DNA from: Planctomycetota bacterium
GTDB taxonomy: Bacteria; Planctomycetota; PUPC01; DSUN01
Direction of reading: 5' to 3'
Length of the DNA: 26,240 nt
Assembly (NCBI GenBank): GCA_016872875.1
Contig: VGYW01000070.1
Span: 1-26,240 of the forward strand
The position numbers and the translations under genes were made by a program. How positions within the stretch are numbered: position 1 is the first letter of the stretch; every line of letters starts with the position of its first letter. Positions 1-7,479 of this stretch are shown one piece after another. The notes beneath the pieces are model-generated. The model made no database searches. It was not told the DNA's origin and worked only from the letters and a program-made list of their open reading frames with translations.

Positions 1-204
1 TCCCCGGACTCCGCGCAGTGTGTGGCGGCCCTGCTCGAAGCAGGCGACCGGCCTGCCCGAGGGGATCGCGAGCCCGGCGCCAATGCGTGCGCGGAATCTC
101 CTTCGGCACGCCCCCCGCCCTGGGAGCTGCGCGGGGCGCCGCCCCCTGGCCCGCGCGCCGGATCCGGCCATCCTCGGCCCCAGGATGCACGGGAGGAAAG
201 GATC

Positions 205-224
205 CCACACTTGTACAAGTGTGG
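205..224. repeat. 20-bp perfect palindrome, copy 1
   Basis: CCACACTTGTACAAGTGTGG is its own reverse complement. With flanks GGATC and AATCC the symmetry extends to 200-229 with one mismatched pair. It could be a dimeric-regulator operator, a RNA hairpin or a REP-type element; the sequence alone does not decide. Confidence 0.8.
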
Positions 225-286
225 AATCCTCTCCTCACGCCCCCCGCCACGTGCGCTGGCCCTCCGCGAAGCAGAGGGAATGATCT

Positions 287-304
287 CACACTTGTACAAG
301 TGTG
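287..304. repeat. Palindrome, copy 2 (18 bp perfect)
   Basis: This is the same CACACTTGTACAAGTGTG core, 82 bases after copy 1, preceded by GATCT and followed by GAACCC. It lies outside the highly conserved part of the 312-bp duplication, so the palindrome is found more often than the unit carrying it. Confidence 0.8.
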
Positions 305-516
305 GAACCCTTTCCCCGGACTCCGCGCAGTGTGTGGCGGCCCTGCTCGAAGCAGGCGACCGGCCTGCCCGAGGGGATCGCGAGCCCGGCGCCAATGCGT
401 GCGCGGAATCTCCTTCGGCACGCCCCCCGCCCTGGGAGCCGCGCGGGGCGCCGCCCCCTGGCCCGCGCGCCGGATCCGGCCATCCTCGGCCCCAGGATGC
501 ACCGCAGGAAAAGATC

Positions 517-536
517 CCGCACTTGTACAAGTGTGG
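517..536. repeat. Palindrome, copy 3 (one arm change)
   Basis: The core CACTTGTACAAGTG is perfect. One A-to-G change in the left arm gives CCGCAC opposite GTGTGG, which in RNA would still form a G-U pair. It lies exactly 312 bases after copy 1. Confidence 0.75.
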
Positions 537-671
537 AATCCCCCTCCCGAACCGCGCACGGCGTGCGGCGGCCCTCCGCGAAGCAGGCCACGGGCCCGCC
601 TAAGGAGATCACACGCACCCGGCAGGCCTGAGCATGGCCCACAGTTTCTGCAAGAGCCCGGCTCCTCTCTT

Positions 672-743
672 GTCGTCCTCGTCGTCGTCGATTCTGTGGG
701 CTTCTCTACCTCATGCATTCGAGAACGAGGACGAGGCCGATCG
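672..743. repeat. Inverted GTCGTC/GACGAG-type repeat
   Basis: A pyrimidine-rich arm at 672-695, made of GTCGTC and TCGTCC triplets, faces a purine-rich arm at about 715-743 containing GAACGAGGACGAGG. The arms pair imperfectly around a loop of about 20 bases. The same type of sequence recurs, longer and cleaner, at 4611-4710. A separate GCAGAC/GTCTGC hairpin follows at 743-760. No coding role is apparent. Confidence 0.6.
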
Positions 744-804
744 CAGACTGCGCGGTCTGCCATAGCTGGGGGCAAGACCCGTCTGGCATTGGTGTCTTCT
801 CGGA

Positions 805-833
805 TTGCGGCGGGGTGAAGAAGCGGCTATAAT
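805..833 (+). promoter_or_regulatory. Sigma70-like promoter for the 901 gene
   Basis: TTGCGG at 805-810 and a perfect TATAAT at 828-833 are separated by exactly 17 bases, predicting a leader of about 60 bases before the ATG at 901. The -35 box matches TTGACA only in its first half. Confidence 0.6.
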
Positions 834-900
834 GCACCCCTGAGGTGAGGGACGCGCCGCGAAGGCGGGACATTTCACCCACACCGGACCGGAGAAAGAC

Positions 901-2253
901 ATGCGAGAGCAGGTGAGTCGTCGCGGATTCCTCGGGGCCTCCGCCGCCGGAGCCGCCGGGCTCGTCATTCTGAGGGACAGCCGCTCGGCCACCGCCGCGG
1001 CCGCCAACGAGAAGCTCAATATCGCCGGCATCGGCGTCGGGGGTCAGGGCGGCGGCGTCCTCAACGCGGTCGCCGGCGGAAACAACGTGGTCGCACTCTG
1101 CGACGTGGACGCTGCCCGGGGCGAGGGCAACTTCAAGAAATACACGTCCGCCAAGCAGTACAAAGACTTCCGCAAGATGCTCGACGAGATGCACGCGCAG
1201 ATAGACGCCGTGGTGGTCGGCACGCCGGACCACACCCACGCCGTGGCCGCCATCGCCGCGATGAAGCTGGGCAAACACGTCTTCTGCGAAAAGCCCCTCA
1301 CCCGCACCGTCTACGAATCCCACCTCATGCGCGTCACCGCCGCCAAGCACAAGGTCGCAACCCAAATGGGCAACCAGGGCTCGGCCAGCGAGGGATTGCG
1401 GCGCGCCGTCGAGCTCGCCTGGGGCGGCTTCTGCGGCGACATGACCGAATGCCACCTCTGGCTCGCCAACGGCGACGGCCCCCGCGAGCGGCCCAAGGAC
1501 ACACCGCCCGTGCCCCCCACCCTGGATTGGGACCTGTGGCTCGGCCCAGCGCCCGTTCGCCCATATCATCCCTGTTACGTGCCAGGCTCCTGGCGCACCT
1601 GGCGCGACTTCGGCAGCGGCGGCGGCGGCGACATGGGCTGCCACAGCATCAACATGGCCGTCCGCGCCCTCCGCCTCGACCTCCTCTGGGACCCCGACCC
1701 CGCCGACAAGCCCGAGAAGCCGCCCATCATCCGCATCGAGGGCCAGGCCTCCGAAATCCACCCCGAAACCTATCCCCGCAACATCAAGGCCGTCTTCGAC
1801 TTCCCCGCCCGCGGCAACCGACCAGCCCTCAAAGTCCACTGGTACAACGGCGGCCTCAAGCCCCCCAAGGAAGCCCTCCGCGGCTACACCATGACCCAGT
1901 GGGGCTGCCTCGTCGGAGGCCCCAAGGCCGCACTCCTCTCCACCTGCCCGTGGAACACCAACGTCTTCCTCCTGCCCCAGGAGCAGTTCAAGGACTACAA
2001 GGGCACCGAGCCGAGGATTCCGCGCTCGCAGGGCGGCCACCACGCCGAGTGGGTTCGCGCCATCAGGGGCGGCGAGAAGGCATTCTCCAACTTCGACATC
2101 GGCGCGCCCACCAACGAGATCGTCCAGTTGGTCCACGTCGCCACCCTGGCGGGCAAGCCCATCGAGTACGACCCGCAGGCCTGCAAGATCGTCAACGACC
2201 CCAGCCTGAACCCACTCCTGCACCGCGAGTACCGCGCCGGCTGGACTTTGTAG
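901..2253 (+). CDS. Tat-exported Gfo/Idh/MocA family oxidoreductase
   Basis: A predicted NAD(P)-dependent oxidoreductase of 450 residues that acts on a sugar, sugar acid or cyclitol; the substrate cannot be read from sequence. The N-terminus has a twin-arginine signal (SRRGFLG at residues 6-12, then an Ala/Gly-rich hydrophobic stretch to about 34), so export in folded form with its cofactor is expected. The Rossmann glycine loop is at 43-51, GTPDHTH at 107-113, and the family-defining EKP at 130-132 with its catalytic-site lysine. The C-terminal half has the DWDLWLGPAP segment and Gly-rich GSGGGGDMGCH typical of the secreted planctomycete-type subgroup. GGAG at 891-894 lies six bases before the ATG, supporting this start. 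It is the first gene after the repeat region and has its own promoter. Two paralogues lie in the window. The family is certain; the reaction is not. Confidence 0.93.
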   Translation: MREQVSRRGFLGASAAGAAGLVILRDSRSATAAAANEKLNIAGIGVGGQGGGVLNAVAGGNNVVALCDVDAARGEGNFKKYTSAKQYKDFRKMLDEMHAQIDAVVVGTPDHTHAVAAIAAMKLGKHVFCEKPLTRTVYESHLMRVTAAKHKVATQMGNQGSASEGLRRAVELAWGGFCGDMTECHLWLANGDGPRERPKDTPPVPPTLDWDLWLGPAPVRPYHPCYVPGSWRTWRDFGSGGGGDMGCHSINMAVRALRLDLLWDPDPADKPEKPPIIRIEGQASEIHPETYPRNIKAVFDFPARGNRPALKVHWYNGGLKPPKEALRGYTMTQWGCLVGGPKAALLSTCPWNTNVFLLPQEQFKDYKGTEPRIPRSQGGHHAEWVRAIRGGEKAFSNFDIGAPTNEIVQLVHVATLAGKPIEYDPQACKIVNDPSLNPLLHREYRAGWTL

Positions 2254-2266
2254 GGTGTGGACGGCG

Positions 2267-2295
2267 TTGACACCCCATCGTACGTGTGGTAGACT
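2267..2295 (+). promoter_or_regulatory. Sigma70-like promoter for Uma2/methyltransferase pair
   Basis: A perfect TTGACA at 2267-2272 is followed after exactly 17 bases by TAGACT at 2290-2295. It begins 14 bases after the upstream stop codon and about 80 bases before the Uma2 ATG. The TAGNNT -10 layout recurs upstream of the 8157 gene and of hicBA. Confidence 0.65.
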
Positions 2296-2377
2296 GAAAC
2301 GCGAAGGGGGGAGCCAGGCGGCCGGGTGGAATCAGCGGCCCCGCCGAGCGCCTGCGCGACTCCGGTTCGGAGGCATC

Positions 2378-2932
2378 ATGAGCACCACGTCCCTGGTTAC
2401 CGCCGAGCAGTTCATGCGAATGTCGCACGACGGCCATCGCTATGAACTGGTGGCAGGAGAACTCCGAACCATGTCCCCTCCGGATGTGATTCACGGGGCC
2501 TTGTTGGCCCGCGTGGCCGGGCTGTTCGATGCCCATGCGCGGGAACACGATCTGGGCCTGGCTATCGGCGGCGACCCGGCGTTCCTCGTGGAGCGCGACC
2601 CCGACACTGTGCGCGGCCCCGACGTGGCGTTCATCCGCAAGGAGCGGCTCACGGCGAACCCACCTGGCCATTGCGTCTGGCCCGGCGCGCCTGACCTCGC
2701 CGTCGAAATCCTCTCGCCCAACGACAGGCCGCGCGAGGTCAGGGAGAAGGTCCGCTGTTGGCTTCGGGCCGGCGTCAGGATGGTCTGGGTCGTAGACCCC
2801 GATCGGCGTACCGTCGTCGTCCACAGGCCAGGCCGCGCAGCCGAGACCCTTACGGAGGACGCCGATCTCGATGGCGAGGACATCCTTCCCGGATTCCGCT
2901 GCCGGGTCGCGGGCATCTTCCTGCCAGACTGA
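2378..2932 (+). CDS. Uma2 family (DUF820) endonuclease-like protein
   Basis: A 184-residue protein with the PD-(D/E)XK-like core of the Uma2 family, which is expanded in cyanobacteria and planctomycetes and whose cellular role is unknown. Visible pieces are the N-terminal TAEQFMRM...RYELVAGEL strand-helix, GPDVAFIR with Asp82, DLAVEILSPND with Glu110, and VREK with Lys124, the expected metal-binding/catalytic residues, then the WVVDPDRRTVVVH strands. The frame stays open upstream, but the ATG at 2378 is chosen because GGAGG at 2369-2373 precedes it and the family motif starts directly after it. The methyltransferase starts 25 bases downstream, so the two are probably co-transcribed. Nuclease activity is a family-level inference. 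Confidence 0.88.
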   Translation: MSTTSLVTAEQFMRMSHDGHRYELVAGELRTMSPPDVIHGALLARVAGLFDAHAREHDLGLAIGGDPAFLVERDPDTVRGPDVAFIRKERLTANPPGHCVWPGAPDLAVEILSPNDRPREVREKVRCWLRAGVRMVWVVDPDRRTVVVHRPGRAAETLTEDADLDGEDILPGFRCRVAGIFLPD

Positions 2933-2957
2933 TTCGTCTCAGCGAGGGTAATTCGCT

Positions 2958-3701
2958 TTGCCCCCAAGAAACACCTGGGAGGAGTTCTTCGATGCCCATG
3001 CGCCCTGCTACGACCAGAACGTCTTCACAAAGAACACGATCGCCGAGGTTGACTTCCTGATCGAAGAGCTGGGCGTGTCCCCGGGCGCGCGGATTCTGGA
3101 TGTCGGGTGCGGAACCGGCCGCCACGCCATCGAGCTGGCCCGACGCGGCTATGCCGTGACCGGCCTGGACCTGTCCCGCGAGATGTTGGCCAAAGCCGCG
3201 GAAGCCGCCAACAGCGCAGGCGTCCGCGTCGAATGGCTCCGCGCGGATGCTACCAGCTTCTCACTCCCCGCCAAGTACGATGCCGCCCTGTGCCTCTGCG
3301 AGGGCGCCTTCGGCCTGCTGGGACAGCAGGACGACCCGATCGAGCAGCCGTTGGCCATCCTGCGCAACATCGCCCGCAGCCTCAAGCCACGCGCCAAGGC
3401 CCTCTTCACCCTCCTCAACGGCGCCGCCATGCTCCGCAGGCACCAGAACAGAGACGTTGCCGAGGGGCGCTTCGACCCCCTGACGATGGCCGTGTCCTCG
3501 GAAGTCCCCCCGCGCGAGGGCCTGCCGCCCGTCCCCGTCCGCGAGCGCGGCTTCCTCCCCACCGAACTCATCCTCCTCTTCCGCGCGGCGGGCCTGAGCG
3601 TCCTCAACATCTGGGGCGGCACCGCCGGCAACTGGGGCCACCGCACCCTCGACCTCGACGAGATCGAGACCATGGTCGTGGCCCTCAAGGCATCCGAGTA
3701 G
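2958..3701 (+). CDS. Class I SAM-dependent methyltransferase
   Basis: A 247-residue cytoplasmic methyltransferase. Motif I is ILDVGCGTG at residues 46-54, preceded by SPGAR; the acidic strand end GLDLS (69-73) would bind the SAM ribose; RADATSF and YDAALCLCEGAFG are motifs II and III of the Rossmann-like fold. The C-terminal LLFRAAGLSVLNIWGG resembles small-molecule methyltransferases of the Methyltransf_11/25 groups. The start codon is TTG, nine bases after GAGGG at 2944-2948; no ATG lies earlier in a sensible position. It follows the Uma2 gene by 25 bases in the same direction. The substrate cannot be assigned. Length is normal and the gene looks intact. Confidence 0.88.
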   Translation: MPPRNTWEEFFDAHAPCYDQNVFTKNTIAEVDFLIEELGVSPGARILDVGCGTGRHAIELARRGYAVTGLDLSREMLAKAAEAANSAGVRVEWLRADATSFSLPAKYDAALCLCEGAFGLLGQQDDPIEQPLAILRNIARSLKPRAKALFTLLNGAAMLRRHQNRDVAEGRFDPLTMAVSSEVPPREGLPPVPVRERGFLPTELILLFRAAGLSVLNIWGGTAGNWGHRTLDLDEIETMVVALKASE

Positions 3702-3722
3702 CACCCGGCAGAAGAGGAGACC

Positions 3723-3870
3723 ATAAGGAACGCAGGAATCCAGGAAAGGACAAGCGCCAACCCGCGCTGCGCTGAGGGCAAGTGAACGGTGAGCCTCACT
3801 ACGCCCTGCTGGCCGGCCTCTGGCCTTCTGCCCCGCCTCAGCTCCGTTCCTGCTTTCCTGCATTCCTTAT
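3723..3870. repeat. Inverted repeat between convergent genes
   Basis: ATAAGGAACGCAGGAATCCAG at 3723-3743 (21 bases, of which the first 20 are ATAAGGAACGCAGGAATCCA) is matched by its reverse complement at 3850-3870 at 18 of 21 positions. The loop is about 106 bases. It lies between the ends of the methyltransferase (+) and the creatininase homologue (-). It could act in termination or be an element remnant; there is no T-tract. Confidence 0.6.
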
Positions 3871-3892
3871 AGCGCCTCTTCTTCCTTGCCAG

Positions 3893-4588
3893 TCAGCCCC
3901 GCGCCTGGCGGAGGAGCTCGGCGGCGAGGGCGGCCATGTCGCGCGCGATCAGCTCGGCGGCGCGCGCGCCCAGGCCGGGCGATGCCTCCGCGCGCGGGTC
4001 CTTGCCGTAGACGTTGAACGGCTTCACGGCGGGGTCGCGGCTGAGCTGCGTGAGGTCCACTAGGCCGGGCTCGAGGTGCCACAGGAGCGAGGTCTCCCAC
4101 ATCGCCGCGTGGTCGCTCGTGAACTCGATCTCCTTGCCGAACTCCATGTCGCAGGTGCCGTGGACCTTCATCTTGCCGTCGTAGGCGGCGGCGACGTCCT
4201 TCATCATCTGAATCTGCTCGCGCGGGGTGTGGCCGGTGGTGAGGATGGCCACGCGGAAGCCCACCCGCTCGAGGCCGCGAAGGGTCGAGAGAAGGAGCGT
4301 GCGGAGCACCTCGGGCTCCCCGTAGAAGGTCGAGTCGTGCCGGTAGCGGCTCGGGTCCGCGTTGCACAGGCCGGGGATGCAGTAGTAGATGGGCGGATAG
4401 ACGACGCCCCCGCCCTTTCGCGCCGCCTCGCAGCACAGCGCGTGCATCTTCAGCGCGTCGTTGCCCAGGGCAAGGTGCTCCCCGTGCCACTCGAGCGAGC
4501 CGACCGGCACGTAGACCACCGGGCAGGCCGCGATGCGCGCCTCGAACTCGTGGGGCAGCAGACGCTCATACTGGACCTTCTCTAACAC
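3893..4588 (-). CDS. Creatininase-family amidohydrolase
   Basis: A 231-residue member of the creatininase/creatinine amidohydrolase family, whose members open cyclic amides or cleave amide bonds with a two-metal centre. The signature VPVGSLEWHGEHLALGNDAL gives ligands Glu33, His35 and Asp44. TGH (His120) replaces the common NGH, and DHAAMWETS (159-167) supplies Glu165. These are the expected metal-ligand positions, so the enzyme should be active, though the family includes several different amidohydrolases and creatinine need not be the substrate. It starts at GTG; AGGAGG (complement of 4596-4601) lies seven bases upstream and makes the start convincing. It is transcribed divergently from galU across a 213-base gap holding a long inverted repeat. 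No signal peptide is seen. Confidence 0.88.
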   Translation of the reverse strand: MLEKVQYERLLPHEFEARIAACPVVYVPVGSLEWHGEHLALGNDALKMHALCCEAARKGGGVVYPPIYYCIPGLCNADPSRYRHDSTFYGEPEVLRTLLLSTLRGLERVGFRVAILTTGHTPREQIQMMKDVAAAYDGKMKVHGTCDMEFGKEIEFTSDHAAMWETSLLWHLEPGLVDLTQLSRDPAVKPFNVYGKDPRAEASPGLGARAAELIARDMAALAAELLRQARG

Positions 4589-4610
4589 GACCTGGCCTCC
4601 TTTCTTCTAT

Positions 4611-4710
4611 CGTAATCGTCCGTCGTCCTCGTCCTTCGTCCTCGATCCTCTTGGCTTTGGGGCAGAAGAGTCGAGGACGAGGGACGAGGACGAGGACGAG
4701 GACGATTGCG
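4611..4710. repeat. Long inverted repeat of TCGTCC/GACGAG units
   Basis: The arm 4611-4652, rich in GTCCTC triplets, pairs with 4666-4710, which holds repeated GACGAG units and ends CGATTGCG opposite CGTAATCG. The loop is about 13 bases (4653-4665). The arms differ by a few insertions that are whole or partial repeat units, as expected from slippage. It occupies the divergent gap between the creatininase gene and galU and could form a 40-bp-plus hairpin or cruciform. A TTGACA at 4720-4725 follows directly, without a clear -10 box. Confidence 0.8.
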
Positions 4711-4801
4711 CAAGAGCATTTGACATTCCGTCGCGTTTCGGCTTTCGTAGTGGCGTCGGCGGCGATGCCGCCTCCTTGTCCCCTTCGAGGGCACTTGCGC
4801 A

Positions 4802-5722
4802 ATGGCCACAACGAAAGCCGTCGTCCCGGTCGCGGGCCTTGGCACCCGCCTCCTCCCCGCCACGAAGTCGCAGCCGAAGGAGATGCTCCCCGTCGGCCGC
4901 AAGCCGGTCGTCCAGTACGTCGTCGAGGAGCTCCAGGACTCCGGCCTCACCAGCATACTCTTCGTCACTGGCCGCGGCAAGTCGGCCATCGAGAACCACT
5001 TCGACCGCGACGCCGAGCTTCGCCGCGCGCTCGCGGATGGCGACAAGGGCGGCCTCCTGGCGGCACTCGCCTACGAGGAGGCCAACGTGGAGTTCTTCTA
5101 CACCCGCCAGGGCGAGCAGCTCGGCCTCGGCCACGCCGTGAGCCTGGCCGAGGGCTACGCCCAGGGCGAGCCCTTCGTCATCGCCCTGGGCGACTCCATC
5201 ATCGAGAGCCGCCAGAGCCCCACGGTGCTGCGGCGGCTCCTCGACGCCTTCGAGTCCACGGGCGCCGCCGCCGCCATCGCCTTCGAGGAGGTGGAGCCCG
5301 ACGACGTCGTCCACTACGGCATCGCGGACCCCGGGGAGACCCTCCCCGGCTTCGACGGCGCCGTGTTTCGCGTCCGCGGCCTCATCGAGAAGCCGGCGCT
5401 CTCCGAGGCGCCGAGCCGCCTGGCAATCGCCGGGCGCTATGCCGTCGGAAGCTGCATCTTCGACGCCCTCCGCCGCACGCGGCCCGGCAAGGGCGGCGAA
5501 ATCCAGCTCACCGACGCACTCCGCATCCTCCTCGACGACGGCCGGCCCGTCATCGGCCTCCGCATGCGCGCCGGCGAACGACGACACGACATCGGGAACT
5601 TCGAGAGCTACTTCCGAAGCTTCCTCCACTTCGCCCTCCGCGACCCCGACCACGGCGAGGCCCTCCGCCGCGCACTGGCCGGCGAGCTCAGAGCAGGGGT
5701 TGCTCACGACAAGGGAGGATGA
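4802..5722 (+). CDS. galU: UTP--glucose-1-phosphate uridylyltransferase
   Basis: Makes UDP-glucose from UTP and glucose 1-phosphate, the precursor of UDP-galactose, glycans and envelope polysaccharide. The 306-residue length is normal for bacterial GalU. The nucleotidyltransferase signature runs VAGLGTRLLPATKSQPKEML at residues 10-29, followed by PVGRKPVVQYVVEE. LGDSII (129-134) holds the metal-binding Asp, LIEKP (194-198) the sugar-phosphate region, and GRYAVG...GKGGEIQLTDA (211-239) the conserved C-terminal core. HDIGN at 262-266 ends the fold. The ATG start matches the usual GalU N-terminus; upstream GAGG at 4787-4790 is 11 bases away, so ribosome binding looks weak. The stop codon lies inside the left arm of the following GGATG inverted repeat. 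Confidence 0.95.
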   Translation: MATTKAVVPVAGLGTRLLPATKSQPKEMLPVGRKPVVQYVVEELQDSGLTSILFVTGRGKSAIENHFDRDAELRRALADGDKGGLLAALAYEEANVEFFYTRQGEQLGLGHAVSLAEGYAQGEPFVIALGDSIIESRQSPTVLRRLLDAFESTGAAAAIAFEEVEPDDVVHYGIADPGETLPGFDGAVFRVRGLIEKPALSEAPSRLAIAGRYAVGSCIFDALRRTRPGKGGEIQLTDALRILLDDGRPVIGLRMRAGERRHDIGNFESYFRSFLHFALRDPDHGEALRRALAGELRAGVAHDKGG

Positions 5723-5780
5723 TTGGATGGGTGGATGAATGGATGATTGTCTGACACCCATCCACCCATCCATTCATCCC
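5717..5780. repeat. Inverted GGATG repeat after galU
   Basis: GGATG/GGATGGGT units at 5717-5745 face their complement (ACCCATCCACCCATCCATTC and following) at 5755-5779, with a loop of about nine bases. The galU stop codon is inside the left arm. The same GGATGAATGGATG wording recurs upstream of moxR at 25001-25099, so this is a dispersed repeat type. It may stop transcription or protect the mRNA 3' end, but has no T-tract. Confidence 0.8.
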
Positions 5781-5812
5781 CCCCTCATCGGGGCTAGAGA
5801 GGAACTATCGTC

Positions 5813-6052
5813 ATGAACGACGCTGACCGCTGCATCCTGAACCACTTCGCGCGAGTGCGCAACCGCACCATCGAGCTGGTCAAGCAGCTCCCCGACGACC
5901 TGCTGGCGCGCACGGCGGAGGGCGAGGAGCAGTCGCTCTTCTGGCTCCTCGTCCACATCCACCATCGCGGTCGCATCGTCCTCGCCCTCCTCCCGTGGGG
6001 CCACAGCGCCCTCCTCGGCCCCGCCTGGCTCTGGCCCCCGACGGCCGATTGA
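5813..6052 (+). pseudogene. Truncated DinB-like protein fragment
   Basis: A 79-residue frame with its own ATG and GAGGA at 5799-5803. The first 50 or so residues (LNHFARVRNRTIELVKQLPD...LFWLLVHIHHRGRI) resemble helix 1 and the metal-binding His region of DinB/YfiT-like four-helix proteins, which are normally about 150-170 residues. After residue 55 the translation becomes Pro/Trp-rich and stops. Another frame across 6051-6108 reads IDAIFASIVTAVDARL, which looks like further coding sequence, so a frameshift near 5990-6050 is likely. The palindromic element at 6115 then cuts off any continuation. I read it as a decayed gene; a genuine short protein is the alternative. The family match is tentative. 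Confidence 0.45.
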
Positions 6053-6114
6053 CGCCATCTTCGCCTCTATCGTCACGGCGGTCGATGCGCGTTTGGCGAG
6101 GAGTCGACCATCCT

Positions 6115-6225
6115 CCCTCTCCCTCGGGGAGAGGGTTGGGGTGAGGGTGCTTGTTTCCCGCGGACCCCAGGGGAGGCACCCTCACCCGCCCGCCCTTGGC
6201 GGGCGACCTCTCCCCCGGGGAGAGG
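6115..6225. repeat. Cloverleaf-forming palindromic element
   Basis: Four perfect stems lie side by side: CCCTCTCC/GGAGAGGG (6115-6122 with 6128-6135), GGGTGAGGGTGC/GCACCCTCACCC (6139-6150 with 6176-6187), GCCCGCC/GGCGGGC (6188-6194 with 6198-6204), and CCTCTCC/GGAGAGG (6207-6213 with 6219-6225). The first and last hairpins are near-identical, giving overall symmetry. It resembles the dispersed CTCTCCC/GGGAGAGG elements (REP- or MITE-like) of many high-GC genomes. It carries no gene and follows directly on the DinB-like remnant. Confidence 0.8.
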
Positions 6226-6286
6226 GCGGGACCCCAATGCAAACCCTAGACAGGTGCGGTGCTCTGGTGTCGGCATGAGAACCCTC

Positions 6287-6314
6287 TTGCATTCTGGCCC
6301 CGCCGGCGTATACT
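6287..6314 (+). promoter_or_regulatory. Candidate promoter for the FRG-domain gene
   Basis: TTGCAT at 6287-6292 and TATACT at 6309-6314 are 16 bases apart. The leader to the ATG at 6440 would be about 120 bases. A TTGACA at 6395-6400 is closer but lacks a matching -10 box. Confidence 0.45.
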
Positions 6315-6439
6315 CCTGGCGGAGGTGACGAGATGGCACCGCCACCCCGATTGAGTCATCTGCTGGGCCTGATTCTCTAGTCGCTGGACAGGATTTGACA
6401 CCCAGCCTTGGCGCTTCCCGAGACTCTAGGGGGGTGGGA

Positions 6440-7402
6440 ATGGCATCCGCTGACTGCGTGGAACTGCAGCCTTTTGAAAAAGCCGTTGATTTCGTTCGGC
6501 ATCTCAGGCCATCGGATCCTGCCTGGGCCTCGCTGGATGAGCCCTCAATTCCGTGGATCTTCCGGGGGCAGAGCGACGCTCGGTGGACCCTTCTTCCATC
6601 TGCTTGGCGGGAGGAGAACGGGAGCATACTGGAACCCTTTAGAGCCAAATGGAAACCTTCTTGCCAGGATGAAGTCGAGCAGCATCTACAGACGAGACCA
6701 GAACCTCTGGGCTACTGCAAGGAGAGAATCGTAGAGCACATGGCCCAGGTTGCCGCTGAGATCGATCTCGTCCGCGAATTCGGACATCTGGCAGACGAAT
6801 TGGGCTATCCCGTCCCCGAACTTGACGAGGTAAAGCATTACCGGCCCAGTGTCTCCGCCTATCTGACTGCAACGTTCCCAACTCAGCCCGAGCCCAACCT
6901 GACATTTGCCCTGGCCCAGCACCACGGTATCCCTACTTGTTTACTTGATTGGACACGGCGGGCCTTGGTGGCGGCATTCTTCGCAGCAGACGGAGTCAAG
7001 GATCTCAGGGAAAGGGGCAAGACACCAACCCACTTGGCGGTCTGGGCACTCAATCTGAGTTACAGGAGAAACCCTGAGTGGAAGCTGATCACCTGCCCCC
7101 GTCATCAGTTCGCTTTCCTCCACGCACAGGACGGCCTACATACGTGGCACGCATGTGCCGCTCTTCGGTTTCTCCAGGAAGGGGTATGGCCCTCACTTGA
7201 GGACAATCTGGGAGCCTGGGATACCTGCAAGGTGATTCGCAAGATTACGTTGCCAGTTGAAGAAGCTCAAGACCTCCTCAGGATCCTCTGGAGAGAGCGG
7301 ATCACGCGGGCCCACTTGATGCCAACATATGATAACATTGCCAGAAGCCTCTTCGCGAAGTGGGCCATGGAGCCCCGAGGGAAGGAGCAAGTCCCACATT
7401 GA
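6440..7402 (+). CDS. FRG domain-containing protein
   Basis: A 320-residue cytoplasmic protein with both halves of the FRG domain: the name-giving WIFRGQSDARWTLLPSAWR at residues 39-57 and QHHGIPTCLLDWTRRALVAA at 160-179, followed by FFAAD. FRG domains are common on prophages and other mobile or accessory DNA; their biochemical activity is not established. The frame opens earlier at a TTG (6395), but the ATG at 6440 is preferred because a G-rich ribosome site (6428-6434) precedes it and the domain begins soon after. Codon use is visibly less GC-biased than in all neighbours (TTT, GAT, ACT, ATT are frequent), suggesting recent acquisition. It sits between a palindromic element and a frameshifted gene in the most disturbed part of the window. 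Confidence 0.85.
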   Translation: MASADCVELQPFEKAVDFVRHLRPSDPAWASLDEPSIPWIFRGQSDARWTLLPSAWREENGSILEPFRAKWKPSCQDEVEQHLQTRPEPLGYCKERIVEHMAQVAAEIDLVREFGHLADELGYPVPELDEVKHYRPSVSAYLTATFPTQPEPNLTFALAQHHGIPTCLLDWTRRALVAAFFAADGVKDLRERGKTPTHLAVWALNLSYRRNPEWKLITCPRHQFAFLHAQDGLHTWHACAALRFLQEGVWPSLEDNLGAWDTCKVIRKITLPVEEAQDLLRILWRERITRAHLMPTYDNIARSLFAKWAMEPRGKEQVPH

Positions 7403-7479
7403 GGCTATGGGCAGCGTGGGCGCGAGGTGGTTCCCCTTGCTTCTTCCCGACGCGCCCCGCACCTGAGAGGAGAGAGAAC

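Larger units (their letters stand above)
1..541. repeat. 312-bp tandem duplication, no gene
   Basis: Bases 1-229 recur almost unchanged at 313-541, an offset of 312 bases; the few differences lie near the palindrome at the right end of each copy. The second part of the unit (about 230-312 and 542-620) is more diverged but keeps a GGCCCTCCGCGAAGCAG module. Each copy has a small CCTGCT-CGA-AGCAGG hairpin. Open frames cross this stretch on both strands, but they are repeat-driven, Arg/Pro-rich and resemble no family I know, so I call no gene here. Confidence 0.85.

Noticed and set aside
18..818. Open frames on both strands across the left repeat region
   Set aside because: They translate the 312-bp repeat and are Arg/Pro-rich without any family pattern.
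706..2223. Long minus-strand frame opposite the first oxidoreductase
   Set aside because: It is a high-GC shadow; the plus strand has a clear family match, Tat signal and ribosome site.
4607..5773. Minus-strand frame opposite galU
   Set aside because: It is the reverse image of a certain GalU, Glu/Ala/Val-rich with no motif.
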